DNA of 64,000 nt from NCBI GenBank assembly GCA_964465945.1, contig CAYXMM010000014.1, positions 1-64,000 of the forward strand. Reading direction: 5' to 3'. The translations under genes and the position numbers were made by a program. The notes below the pieces were generated by a model. That model was not told the DNA's origin and did not search any database. It saw only the letters and a program-made list of their open reading frames with translations. The stretch is from JAJRPT01 sp964465945 (lineage in GTDB: Bacteria > Bacteroidota > Ignavibacteria > Kapaibacteriales > UBA2268). Positions within the stretch are counted from its first letter, which is position 1; the number at the start of each line of letters is the position of its first letter. Below, piece after piece: positions 35,476-44,456 of the stretch.

Positions 35476-36368
35476 TGTTAAATAATGATTTAATTGAAGA
35501 ATTATTAAAAGAAAGCGGTGGGAAATTCAAAGTTTCAAATTTAGATGAAGCTTATAGATTTTGTCAAAACATTGCTAAAAGCCATTACGAAAATTTCCCA
35601 GTTGCTTCGATTTTATTACCGAAAAGTAAAAGAAAATATATTTACCCAATCTATGTTTTCGCAAGAGTAGCAGACGACATAGCAGATAACAATTTCATTG
35701 AAAAAAGAATTGATAAATTAAATTTACTTGAGATAAATTTATTAATCAAAAACACTCAAAATCCACTTTTCTTTGCTTTACAAGATTCTATAAATCAGAA
35801 TAATCTTGAAATTAGTTTGTTTTTACAATTATTAAAAGCTTTCAAATATGATTCAGAATTTAATACGTTTAGTTCATTTGATGATTTATTAATGTACTGC
35901 GATAATTCAGCTAATCCTGTTGGAAGATTAATACTACAACTATTTAATGAAAAAAATGAGAAAGCGTATGAGTATAGTGATAAAATTTGCACTGCTTTAC
36001 AACTAGTTAATTTTTGGCAAGACTTATCAGTTGATTTAAAAAACAATAGAATTTATATCCCAAAAAATCTATTAGAAAAATACAAATTAAATTTTAATAA
36101 TTTTCATAAAATTAAAAAAAATGAAGAATTAGTTAAAATTTTAAATGAATTATTTATAAAAACAGAAGAATTATTTGAAGATGGGAAAAATATTGTTAAG
36201 TTTGTGGGATCAAAGCGGTTGCAATATGAATTAAAATTTATAATTTTGGGTGGTGAGAATATATTAAATTTATGTAAAATATATAAATTAAGATTACTGT
36301 ATGAACGTCCAAACCAAAACAAGGCAACTTATTTAAAGTTTATTAAACAAGCATTAGTATGGAAATGA
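35475..36368 (+). CDS. hpnC: HpnC-like squalene/phytoene synthase (hydroxysqualene synthase)
   Basis: A 297-residue all-helical prenyl synthase. The first Asp-rich motif DDIAD is at 67-71, preceded by LLPKSKRKYIYPIYVFARVA. The second is in LVNFWQDLSVDLKNNRIYIP. In bacteria with HpnCDE, HpnD makes presqualene diphosphate, HpnC converts it to hydroxysqualene, and HpnE reduces this to squalene. I assign HpnC rather than HpnD from the N-terminal layout (AYRFCQNIAKSHYENFPVAS) and gene order. No hpnE or squalene-hopene cyclase is in the window. The start shares a base with the dprE1 stop, and the end overlaps hpnD by ten bases. Confidence 0.85.
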   Translation: MLNNDLIEELLKESGGKFKVSNLDEAYRFCQNIAKSHYENFPVASILLPKSKRKYIYPIYVFARVADDIADNNFIEKRIDKLNLLEINLLIKNTQNPLFFALQDSINQNNLEISLFLQLLKAFKYDSEFNTFSSFDDLLMYCDNSANPVGRLILQLFNEKNEKAYEYSDKICTALQLVNFWQDLSVDLKNNRIYIPKNLLEKYKLNFNNFHKIKKNEELVKILNELFIKTEELFEDGKNIVKFVGSKRLQYELKFIILGGENILNLCKIYKLRLLYERPNQNKATYLKFIKQALVWK

Positions 36369-37255
36369 TTACTCAATCTACATTAGCTGAATATGAAAAT
36401 GTACATATTGAAACTTTCGAGAGATCGAATTTTCAATTATCATTTTCATTTTTACCAAAAGAAGAGAGAAAAGCAATCAATTCAATCTACGCATTATTTA
36501 GTTATATTGATAGTATTGTAGATGAAAACCCGAGTTTGAATCAAGATGAGATTGATAAAAAATTAAAAAGATTAGAATTTTGGGAACAATCTATAAATAA
36601 ACTTTATGAAAAAAAAGAAAACACAAAGTTACTTCGACCTCTTGAAAAGGTTATTGATAGATTTTTAATTCCAAAACAATATTTTATGATATTGATTGAT
36701 GGTTGTCGTAGCGATTTAGTTAAATATAACTATGAAAATTTTGAAGAACTTAAAACTTATTGCTATTCAGTAGCAAGTATTGTCGGATTAACATGTATTG
36801 AGATATTTGGTTATAAGTATGAAGAAACAAAGAATTACGCAATAAATTTAGGTTATGCCCTACAACTCACTAATATTATAAGAGATGTAAAGAACGATAA
36901 GGATAGGGGATACATATACATTCCAAAAGAAGACTTAGTTAAATTCAAGTACTCAGAAAACGATTTAAAAAACGAAGTATACAATGATAATTTCATTGAA
37001 TTAATGAGATTCCAAGTTAAAAGAGCAAGGGAACACTATCACAAAGCAAGATCATTTCTAAGACCTGATGAACGAAACAGATTAATTTCTGCTGGAATTA
37101 TGGATGAAATCTATTTCCGTCTTCTTGAAAAAATAGAATTAAATGATTACGATATTTGGAAAAAGAAAATTAGAGTTTCAAACACTCATAAAATAATGAT
37201 TGCTTTAAAGCATTGGTTATCAGTAAAAATGTTCGTAAGAAGAATGAAAGACTAA
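36359..37255 (+). CDS. hpnD: HpnD-like presqualene diphosphate synthase
   Basis: A 298-residue member of the squalene/phytoene synthase family. It has NFQLSFSFLPKEERKAINSI, first acidic motif DSIVD at 51-55, and second acidic motif in LTNIIRDVKNDKDRGYIYIP, all typical of HpnD. It would condense two farnesyl diphosphates to presqualene diphosphate. It overlaps hpnC by ten bases, and an in-frame ATG six bases later is an alternative start. It is the last gene of the plus-strand operon and ends three bases before the end of the convergent mutB. A carotenoid-type (C30) product is an alternative to hopanoids. Confidence 0.86.
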   Translation: MEMITQSTLAEYENVHIETFERSNFQLSFSFLPKEERKAINSIYALFSYIDSIVDENPSLNQDEIDKKLKRLEFWEQSINKLYEKKENTKLLRPLEKVIDRFLIPKQYFMILIDGCRSDLVKYNYENFEELKTYCYSVASIVGLTCIEIFGYKYEETKNYAINLGYALQLTNIIRDVKNDKDRGYIYIPKEDLVKFKYSENDLKNEVYNDNFIELMRFQVKRAREHYHKARSFLRPDERNRLISAGIMDEIYFRLLEKIELNDYDIWKKKIRVSNTHKIMIALKHWLSVKMFVRRMKD

Positions 37256-37258
37256 ATT

Positions 37259-39388
37259 TTACTTTATATTTTCAATTAATTTATTCAATATCTTTTTAGC
37301 CGCTTCTGGAATAACAGTGCCTGGACCAAAAATAAATGACACACCTGAATTAAATAAAAACTCATAATCTTGCTTTGGAATAACTCCACCTGCTACGACG
37401 ATTATATCATTTCTTCCAAATTTATTAAGTTCATTTAATAATTCTGGAATTAAAGTTTTATGTCCTGCAGCAAGTGTTGATGCGCCTATGATATGTACAT
37501 CATTTTCTACAGCTTGCTTTGCAACTTCATAAGGGGTTTGGAATAGTGAACCAATATCAACATCAAATCCTAAATCAGCAAAGGCAGTGGATATTACTTT
37601 TGAACCTCTGTCATGTCCATCTTGTCCCATTTTTGCAACTAATATTCGAGGTCTCCTCCCTTCTAATTCAAAGAACTTATCTGAAAGCAATCGTGTATCT
37701 TCAATTTCATTCATATCACTATACTCCTTACTATAAACTCCGGAAATAGATTTTGTTGATGCTTTATATCTACCTGAAATAATTTCAATTGCATAAGAAA
37801 TTTCACCAAGTGTTGCTCCATTTCGTGCAGCTATCACTGACAATTCTAATAGATTTCCTTTTCCACTTTTAGCACATTCTGTTAAGTTTTTTAAAGAAAT
37901 ATCTACTAATGCTTGATTTCTTGTTGTTTTTAAATGATTCAATCGACTTAACTGGCTTTGAATTACAGATTTATTATCAACTTCAAGGATTTCAAAATCT
38001 TGAGTATCATCAGTCTGAAATTTATTGACCCCAACAATTATTTCCTTTTTTGAGTCAATATGTGCTTGTCGAATAGCTGCTGATTCTTCAATTCGAAGTT
38101 TTGGTAAGCCATCTTCAATTGCTTTTGCCATACCGCCCAATTCTTCAATTTCGTTGATATGATTGAGTGTTTTATTTATTAAGTCATTCGTTATTGATTC
38201 AATTGCATAAGAACCACCAAAAGGATCAATAGCACTCGTTATCCCACTTTCTAATTGAATATATAATTGAGTATTGCGAGCAATTCTTGCAGAAAAATCT
38301 GTAGGAAGTGCAATTGCTTCATCAAGTGCATTTGTATGAAGTGATTGTGTTCCTCCAAAAACTGAAGCTAATGCTTCTATCATTGTTCTTGTAATGTTAT
38401 TAAAAGGGTCTTGTTCTGTTAAACTCCATCCTGATGTTTGACAATGAGTTCTTAATGCTAAAGATTTAGGATTTTTTGGATTAAATTGTTTAAGTAAATT
38501 AGCCCAAATAATTCGAGCAGCTCTTAGCTTAGCAATTTCCATATAAAAGTTTTTACCAATGCCCCAAAAAAATGATAAACGAGGAGCAAAGTCGTCTATG
38601 TTTAATCCAGCTTGTAATCCTGTTCTTATATATTCAAGTCCATCACAAATAGTATATGCGAGTTCCAAATCTGCTGTTGCTCCTGCTTCTTGTATATGGT
38701 AACCAGAAATTGAAATACTATTAAATTTAGGCATATTTTTGCTTGTGTAAGCAAAAATATCAGAAATTATTTTTAATGACATTTTAGGAGGGTAGATGTA
38801 TGTATTTCTTACCATATACTCTTTTAAAATATCATTTTGAATTGTGCCTGATAATTGTTCTAACGATACTCCATTTTTTTCAGCACATACTATATAAAAT
38901 GCTAAAATTGGTAAAACTGCTCCATTCATTGTCATAGATACTGATATTTTGTCTAAAGGAATATCTTTGAATAAAATTTCCATATCTAAAATAGAATCGA
39001 TTGCAACCCCTGCTTTTCCTACATCGCCAATTACCCTTGGATGGTCTGAATCATACCCACGATGAGTTGCCAAATCAAATGCAACAGAAAGCCCCTTCTG
39101 TCCAGCGGCTAAGTTTTTTTTATAAAAAGCGTTAGATTCTTCAGCTGTAGAAAAACCAGCATATTGTCTTATTGTCCAAGGTTTATTTGAATACATTGTA
39201 CTGTATGGTCCTCGTAAGTAAGGCGGTTTTCCAGGCATACCTAATTTATAAGGTATATTTTTAAAATCTTCTTTTGAATAAAATGACTTATACTCAATTC
39301 CTTCTAATGTTTGAGTAGATGTAATTTTATTCTTAATATTAATATTGAATAATTCACTAAGTTCTATATTTTCTAAATTTTTAATCAT
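37259..39388 (-). CDS. mutB: Methylmalonyl-CoA mutase, catalytic large subunit
   Basis: A 709-residue adenosylcobalamin enzyme that interconverts methylmalonyl-CoA and succinyl-CoA. The N-terminal substrate barrel has IRQYAGFSTAEESNAFYKKN and LSVAFDLATHRGYDSDHPR. The C-terminal B12 domain has DGHDRGSKV with the cobalt-coordinating His592, then GAST and AGGVIPKQDY. It forms a heterodimer with MutA, encoded directly upstream with an 8-base overlap. Such a pair serves propionate production or use, typical of Bacteroidota. The length matches other large subunits. No epimerase or meaB chaperone gene lies beside it. Confidence 0.97.
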   Translation of the reverse strand: MIKNLENIELSELFNINIKNKITSTQTLEGIEYKSFYSKEDFKNIPYKLGMPGKPPYLRGPYSTMYSNKPWTIRQYAGFSTAEESNAFYKKNLAAGQKGLSVAFDLATHRGYDSDHPRVIGDVGKAGVAIDSILDMEILFKDIPLDKISVSMTMNGAVLPILAFYIVCAEKNGVSLEQLSGTIQNDILKEYMVRNTYIYPPKMSLKIISDIFAYTSKNMPKFNSISISGYHIQEAGATADLELAYTICDGLEYIRTGLQAGLNIDDFAPRLSFFWGIGKNFYMEIAKLRAARIIWANLLKQFNPKNPKSLALRTHCQTSGWSLTEQDPFNNITRTMIEALASVFGGTQSLHTNALDEAIALPTDFSARIARNTQLYIQLESGITSAIDPFGGSYAIESITNDLINKTLNHINEIEELGGMAKAIEDGLPKLRIEESAAIRQAHIDSKKEIIVGVNKFQTDDTQDFEILEVDNKSVIQSQLSRLNHLKTTRNQALVDISLKNLTECAKSGKGNLLELSVIAARNGATLGEISYAIEIISGRYKASTKSISGVYSKEYSDMNEIEDTRLLSDKFFELEGRRPRILVAKMGQDGHDRGSKVISTAFADLGFDVDIGSLFQTPYEVAKQAVENDVHIIGASTLAAGHKTLIPELLNELNKFGRNDIIVVAGGVIPKQDYEFLFNSGVSFIFGPGTVIPEAAKKILNKLIENIK

Positions 39389-40748
39389 TGTTATTTAATT
39401 CATTTTCAAAAATTTGCCAAATATAATCTAAATCATCATATACATTAGACTTTAAATGATAAAACTTATCAATCCCTAATGAAATATATCTACTCTCATT
39501 TTCTCTGTCATACCCCGCTAATCCAAATTTTCTATCTGGATTAAGGTTTTTTAATGACATTACCAGATCAGGTAAAATACTTGGATAAACTTCATTTGTT
39601 GATAATATTATACAATACTTTGGATTTATTAAGTCTATTGTACTAATAGCATCTTCTATTGATTCAAAAATAGGGGATAGTTTATAGTCAAAAGCGCCTG
39701 ATAGTAAAAAGTCTGTAATAAAGTCAATTCGAGGATTGATTTCAGAGTATAGACCGAAACAAGCAATGTAAACTTCAGGTTTTGAATTAACTTTACTCAA
39801 ATATTCATTTTTTCTAAGATGAAATTCTTCAAAGTATTTTGCTAATGAAGATCTATTTGATTGAACTAATTTATCACTTTGATTAATAAATAAATTTACA
39901 CCTAAAAGCTTATCTTTTCTATTTTTAATGTTTTCAACTTTTTTATTAAAATTTCTTTGAGACTCAGTATTTATAAAATTATTAACTTCTTCATCATTCA
40001 TTGAATTAAGCAAATTTAGAACTTCAAAAGACTTTTTAATAAACTCATTAGTTCCTTCTTCAAAGAAGAACGCTCCTCTAGTTGCATCATATACTGAATT
40101 CAAATATGTTTCATTTTCTATAATTCTCATTATATTATCAGAAATTCTTTGTGAAACGCCAATATTGTGAATTGAATAGGGAGATGGTGAAATGAAATCT
40201 AAACCAGAAATAACACCAGAAACACATTCGGAACTTTGTCTTAATAAGTTATTTTCGACATCTAAATTTGATTTATTTATAGGACTTGTAATTGCAACAA
40301 TTTTATAACTCAAACTATAATTTAGTTTTAAAATTAAATTATCAAGTAAAAAGCGTAACGCTCTAAATTTGAATATATTATCATAGAATTTAATATCAAG
40401 TGAACTTACTATTAAAATATTATTTTCAATATCTTTATAATTATTTAAAACTGAATATAGTATAAAAGCTACTTCTGTTATACTATCTAATCCTTCTTTT
40501 TGTAAATCAGCAAAATAATAAACTTTTTCATAATTACTAATAGTATCTTTATCAAAAAGAGTTGTTTTATAAGATTTATTAAAACAAACCTCATTCTCAT
40601 TTTGATTGTAGATTGCATTTAATTCAATAAAATCGTTAATTTTATAATTCAATGAATTAAATAAATTGCCAAGTTGACTTTCAACTTGGCTAACCCAATC
40701 TTCAAACCTTACATAATTAAAATTATTATTAAACTCTTGTATTTTCAT
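39381..40748 (-). CDS. mutA: Methylmalonyl-CoA mutase, small (non-catalytic) subunit
   Basis: A 455-residue partner of MutB. It follows the mutase fold but is diverged. The N-terminal VRFEDWVSQVESQLG and the central SPYSIHNIGVSQRISDNIMRI segment are recognisable. The C-terminal part has a B12-domain-like FGLAGYDRENE, but the His of the DxHxxG cobalt-binding motif is absent, as is usual for small subunits. It would stabilise the heterodimer. It is shorter than many MutA proteins (about 600), so part of the barrel is reduced. Start and stop overlap queA and mutB by one and eight bases. Confidence 0.85.
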   Translation of the reverse strand: MKIQEFNNNFNYVRFEDWVSQVESQLGNLFNSLNYKINDFIELNAIYNQNENEVCFNKSYKTTLFDKDTISNYEKVYYFADLQKEGLDSITEVAFILYSVLNNYKDIENNILIVSSLDIKFYDNIFKFRALRFLLDNLILKLNYSLSYKIVAITSPINKSNLDVENNLLRQSSECVSGVISGLDFISPSPYSIHNIGVSQRISDNIMRIIENETYLNSVYDATRGAFFFEEGTNEFIKKSFEVLNLLNSMNDEEVNNFINTESQRNFNKKVENIKNRKDKLLGVNLFINQSDKLVQSNRSSLAKYFEEFHLRKNEYLSKVNSKPEVYIACFGLYSEINPRIDFITDFLLSGAFDYKLSPIFESIEDAISTIDLINPKYCIILSTNEVYPSILPDLVMSLKNLNPDRKFGLAGYDRENESRYISLGIDKFYHLKSNVYDDLDYIWQIFENELNNND

Positions 40749-41791
40749 TATATAATTAACATTACATCGCCGTAACCAAGCAATCTATATTTATTAGCAA
40801 TAGCATGTTTATATGCTCTGAAAGCATTTTCCTTACCTGCAAAGGCAGCTGCTACTAAAAGCTGAGGTGATGCTGGTTCTTGAAAATTAGTTAAATAACG
40901 TGTTGCAAGTTTAAAGTCATATTGTGGATAAATAAATTTATCAGTCCAACCCTTATTTGGCTTAGCTGCACCAGTAGTAAGAACAGAAGATTCTAATGCT
41001 CTAACAACGCTCGTTCCAATTGCATAAACATTCTTTTTAGCTTTGAGTGTTTTGTTAATAGTCTCAGCAGCATCTCTTGTTATTTCAAAATATTCAGAAT
41101 ACATTCTATGTTTAGTCAAATCTTCAACTTCAATTTTCTCAAAGATACCTTGACCAATATTCAAATTGATTTTCGCAATTCTCACACCTTTTTCTTTTAA
41201 CTCTTCAATCATTGCTTCTGTGAAATGAAGTCCTGCTTTCGGAGGAGCAATAGAAGAAAGATATTTTTCATTGGAAAAAACAGATTGATATGTTAATTTA
41301 TCAGTCTCTTCTGGTTCTCTTTCAATATATTCAGGAAGAGGCATTTGACCGATTCTTTCGATTACATTAAGTAAATCACCTTCGTAACTAAATCGAACTG
41401 TTCTACCACGTGAGGTAGTGTTATCAATTACTTCACAATAGAATTTTTGGTCATCAAAATATATTTTATTTCCAATTCTAACTTTACGAGCTGGTTCAAC
41501 AATGACATCCCAAATTCTATCTTCACTATTGAGCTCTCTTAGCAACATTACCTCAATATTTGCATGTGTTTTCTCTTTTTTTCCTAATAACTTAGCAGGA
41601 AACACTTTAGTTTCGTTCAGAACAACACAATCTCCTTTTTTAAAGAAATCTAATATATTGCTAAACTCCAAATCCATTATTTCACCTGAATCTTTATCTA
41701 AAACAAGCATTTTTGCTTTGTCTCTTGGATATGCAGGATACTTTGCAATTTGGTTCTTTGGTAATTGGTACTTAAATTCCGAAAGTTTCAT
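40748..41791 (-). CDS. queA: S-adenosylmethionine:tRNA ribosyltransferase-isomerase
   Basis: A 347-residue enzyme of queuosine biosynthesis. It transfers the ribosyl part of S-adenosylmethionine to 7-aminomethyl-7-deazaguanine at tRNA position 34, forming epoxyqueuosine. Hallmarks are the N-terminal FKYQLPKNQIAKYPAYPRDKA, the mid-protein APPKAGLHFTEAMIEEL, and the C-terminal NFQEPASPQLLVAAAFAG. The length and order are normal. It is sandwiched between htpG (17 bases upstream) and mutA (1-base overlap), which looks like transcript sharing without a functional link. Confidence 0.96.
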   Translation of the reverse strand: MKLSEFKYQLPKNQIAKYPAYPRDKAKMLVLDKDSGEIMDLEFSNILDFFKKGDCVVLNETKVFPAKLLGKKEKTHANIEVMLLRELNSEDRIWDVIVEPARKVRIGNKIYFDDQKFYCEVIDNTTSRGRTVRFSYEGDLLNVIERIGQMPLPEYIEREPEETDKLTYQSVFSNEKYLSSIAPPKAGLHFTEAMIEELKEKGVRIAKINLNIGQGIFEKIEVEDLTKHRMYSEYFEITRDAAETINKTLKAKKNVYAIGTSVVRALESSVLTTGAAKPNKGWTDKFIYPQYDFKLATRYLTNFQEPASPQLLVAAAFAGKENAFRAYKHAIANKYRLLGYGDVMLII

Positions 41792-41808
41792 AAATTTTTC
41801 CTTATATA

Positions 41809-43665
41809 TTAAGCTGTTGCCTTTTCCATAAAATTGTATAATCGTTGAATAAAGTCTGTTGTCATTTTTAGTTCCCCATTAATTAGCAATGTGGAATCGT
41901 ATAATTGTTGCACATACTCTTTAAACTCCAAATTCTCTCCATTTTGGAGGTAATAATTCGATATATTAACTATTAGCGGGTGTTTTGTGTTAATTTCAAG
42001 TATTTTTTTAGAACTTGTAAAGTTTTTATCCATTAGCTTCATCATCCTTTCCATCTCGTGGTCTAATCCATTTTTTCCACTTACTAAAGTTACTGGTGAA
42101 TCAACTAATCTTTTTGATTCTATTACATCTTCAACTTCATTTTCTAAAACATTTTTAATTGCTTTTAAAAGTGATTCTGACAGATTCTTATCAATTTTAG
42201 TATCATCGTCATTTACTTTTTCTTTATCGTCAATTTCGAATTTATCTATTGAAATAATATTTTTTGATTCAAATTGACCATAATATGGTGCTGTAAAAAT
42301 ATCACTTGGGTCTGTAAGAAGTAAAACTTCAATTTTGTTTTTAATAAAATACTCTAAATTAGGGCTTTTCTCTAAGCTTTGAACTGACTCACCTGTAGCA
42401 TAAAGTATATCCTTTTGGGATTCACTCATTCTTGAAACATATTCTTTCAATGAAGTATATTCTCCATTTTTAAAAATAGTGCTTTCAAATCTAAACAAAC
42501 TTAAAATTTTATCTTTATTTTCAAAATCTGAGCTAACTCCTAATTTAAACATTGGTCCAAAGTTTTTAAAGAATGTTTGATAGTCTTCTTTTTTATTTTC
42601 AGCTAATTCTTCTAACCAACTAAGTATTTTTTTAGTTAATATTTTAGAAATTTTAGCAATTAATGGAGTGTTTTGAGTAACTTCACGAGATACATTCAAA
42701 GGTAAATCTTCTGAATCAAGAACTCCCTTAAAAAATTTCAAGTAATCAGGTAATAAATGTTCCGCATTGTCTTGAATAAACACTCTGTTTGTGTAAATTT
42801 GAATTGTTTTTTTAAAGTCTTCACTAAATAAATTGTTTGGAGCATTTTTAGGTAAATATAGAATAGAATTAAAATTAATATTTCCTTCAATATTTAGATG
42901 TAACCAAGCTAATGGCTCTTCATAATCGTGAGATATAAATTTATAGAAGTCTTTGTATTCCTCATCTGTTATGCTATCTTTACTTTTATACCAAATTGCA
43001 TCTGTTTTATCTAATTTTTCATTATTTATAAATATATTAAAATCAATGAAGTTAGAGTATTTATTTAACACAGATTTTATTTTCCAATCTTCTGCAAATT
43101 CTTTAAAATCTTCTTTCAAAACAAAAGAAATCGAAGTCCCTCTATCAGATTTGTTTATTTCTTCAATTGTAAAATCACTTTCACCACTTGAAGTCCAACG
43201 GTATCCTTGTGAATTTTTTTCGTAACTTCTTGTTTCTACTATAACTTTATCAGTAACCATAAAAAGCGAATAAAATCCAACACCAAATTGACCAATCATT
43301 TTGCCATCAATAGTGTTTTTATTTTCTTTTAATTTTGATATAAAATCTTTAGTTCCAGAAGAAGCTATAGTTCCTAATTTAGAAATTAAGTCTTCCTTAG
43401 ACATTCCAATTCCATTATCTGAAATCGAAAATGTATGACTTTCCTTGTCTAAGCTTATATTAATATTTAATTCCTTGTCAAAGTCAAGTATATCGTTATC
43501 AGTAAGTTGAACAAATCTAATTTTATTCAAAGCATCAGAAGCATTTGAAACTAATTCTCTTACGAAAATATCTTTATTAGTGTATAGTGAGTGAATAATA
43601 ATGTCTAATAGCTGCTTCATCTCAGCTTTAAACTCGAACTTTTCTTGGTTTTTTATTTCTTCCAT
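41809..43665 (-). CDS. htpG: Chaperone HtpG (Hsp90 family)
   Basis: A 618-residue cytoplasmic Hsp90. The N-terminal GHKL ATPase motifs are all visible: RELVSNASDALNKIRF, DNGIGM, and GQFGVGFYSLFMV. A middle domain follows with SREVTQNTPLIAKISKI (catalytic-arginine region). The C-terminal dimerisation domain lacks an MEEVD tail, as expected for bacteria. The length matches the family. It probably aids folding of specific clients under stress. No CIRCE or heat-shock promoter motif is obvious in the 31 bases before the start. Confidence 0.97.
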   Translation of the reverse strand: MEEIKNQEKFEFKAEMKQLLDIIIHSLYTNKDIFVRELVSNASDALNKIRFVQLTDNDILDFDKELNINISLDKESHTFSISDNGIGMSKEDLISKLGTIASSGTKDFISKLKENKNTIDGKMIGQFGVGFYSLFMVTDKVIVETRSYEKNSQGYRWTSSGESDFTIEEINKSDRGTSISFVLKEDFKEFAEDWKIKSVLNKYSNFIDFNIFINNEKLDKTDAIWYKSKDSITDEEYKDFYKFISHDYEEPLAWLHLNIEGNINFNSILYLPKNAPNNLFSEDFKKTIQIYTNRVFIQDNAEHLLPDYLKFFKGVLDSEDLPLNVSREVTQNTPLIAKISKILTKKILSWLEELAENKKEDYQTFFKNFGPMFKLGVSSDFENKDKILSLFRFESTIFKNGEYTSLKEYVSRMSESQKDILYATGESVQSLEKSPNLEYFIKNKIEVLLLTDPSDIFTAPYYGQFESKNIISIDKFEIDDKEKVNDDDTKIDKNLSESLLKAIKNVLENEVEDVIESKRLVDSPVTLVSGKNGLDHEMERMMKLMDKNFTSSKKILEINTKHPLIVNISNYYLQNGENLEFKEYVQQLYDSTLLINGELKMTTDFIQRLYNFMEKATA

Positions 43666-43696
43666 TTTAAATAATTCTTTAATTTTTTTTTAATAA

Positions 43697-44413
43697 TTAA
43701 TCATATTTTTCAAATAAAATGTCTCTTCTTTGGTAGCCAAACTCTTTTAAATTTAATTTGGCTTCACTAATCATCAAATCCCAACCGCATAAGTAAAACA
43801 GAGCAGGCTTTCCATTATGATAAAGTTCTTTATATATATTATGAACATATCCTTTTCGACCATTCCAAGAATCTGAAGACCTTGATAATGTCGGGAAATA
43901 GTTAAAATTACTAAATTTCTCACTTAACTCAAATAATTCATTTTTATATAGTAAATCTTCCTCTGTTCTTGTTCCAAAAATAAGATTTATTTGCTTAATA
44001 TTTTTGTTTTTATTTAATACATCTAAATACATTGAACGAAATGGAGCAAGTCCAACTCCAGTACAAATCAAACAAATATCTTTATCAGTTGTCTCAGGTA
44101 AAACAAATCTTCCCAATGCTTTAGAAAGTTTCAAAACTGAACCAATTCCAACCTTATTAAATAAATAATTTGTGCCTAATCCAATAGGATTATAAACGAT
44201 TAATAATTCAATTTTATTATTTTCAATTGGCTCAGAAGCGATAGAATATTGTCTATAAGTTTTATCTGCTTCTATTGGCATATCAACTTTTACATATTGA
44301 CCTGCTATAAAATCAAAAATGTCTAAATCTTTAAATTCTAATTGAAATCTTCTAACGGAAGGGGATTCTTCAATAATATTATATACTGTTGCATCAAAAT
44401 ACTCTAATGCCAT
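43697..44413 (-). CDS. Ferredoxin-NADP(H) reductase-like flavoprotein
   Basis: A 238-residue soluble oxidoreductase with an FAD-binding beta-barrel (RQYSIASEP near residue 75, with IGLGTNYLF following) and an NAD(P)-binding half (ICTGVGLAPFRSMYLD, LIFGTRTEEDLLY, LCGWDLMI). This is the FNR superfamily. Close bacterial relatives reduce ferredoxin or flavodoxin with NADPH, or act as single-component reductases. No iron-sulfur domain is fused. It is encoded 31 bases ahead of htpG and 43 bases after the large VWA protein, so it may be co-transcribed with either. Confidence 0.82.
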   Translation of the reverse strand: MALEYFDATVYNIIEESPSVRRFQLEFKDLDIFDFIAGQYVKVDMPIEADKTYRQYSIASEPIENNKIELLIVYNPIGLGTNYLFNKVGIGSVLKLSKALGRFVLPETTDKDICLICTGVGLAPFRSMYLDVLNKNKNIKQINLIFGTRTEEDLLYKNELFELSEKFSNFNYFPTLSRSSDSWNGRKGYVHNIYKELYHNGKPALFYLCGWDLMISEAKLNLKEFGYQRRDILFEKYD

Positions 44414-44456
44414 TAAAATATATCCTTAAAATTAAATTTTAATATACAATTATCTG

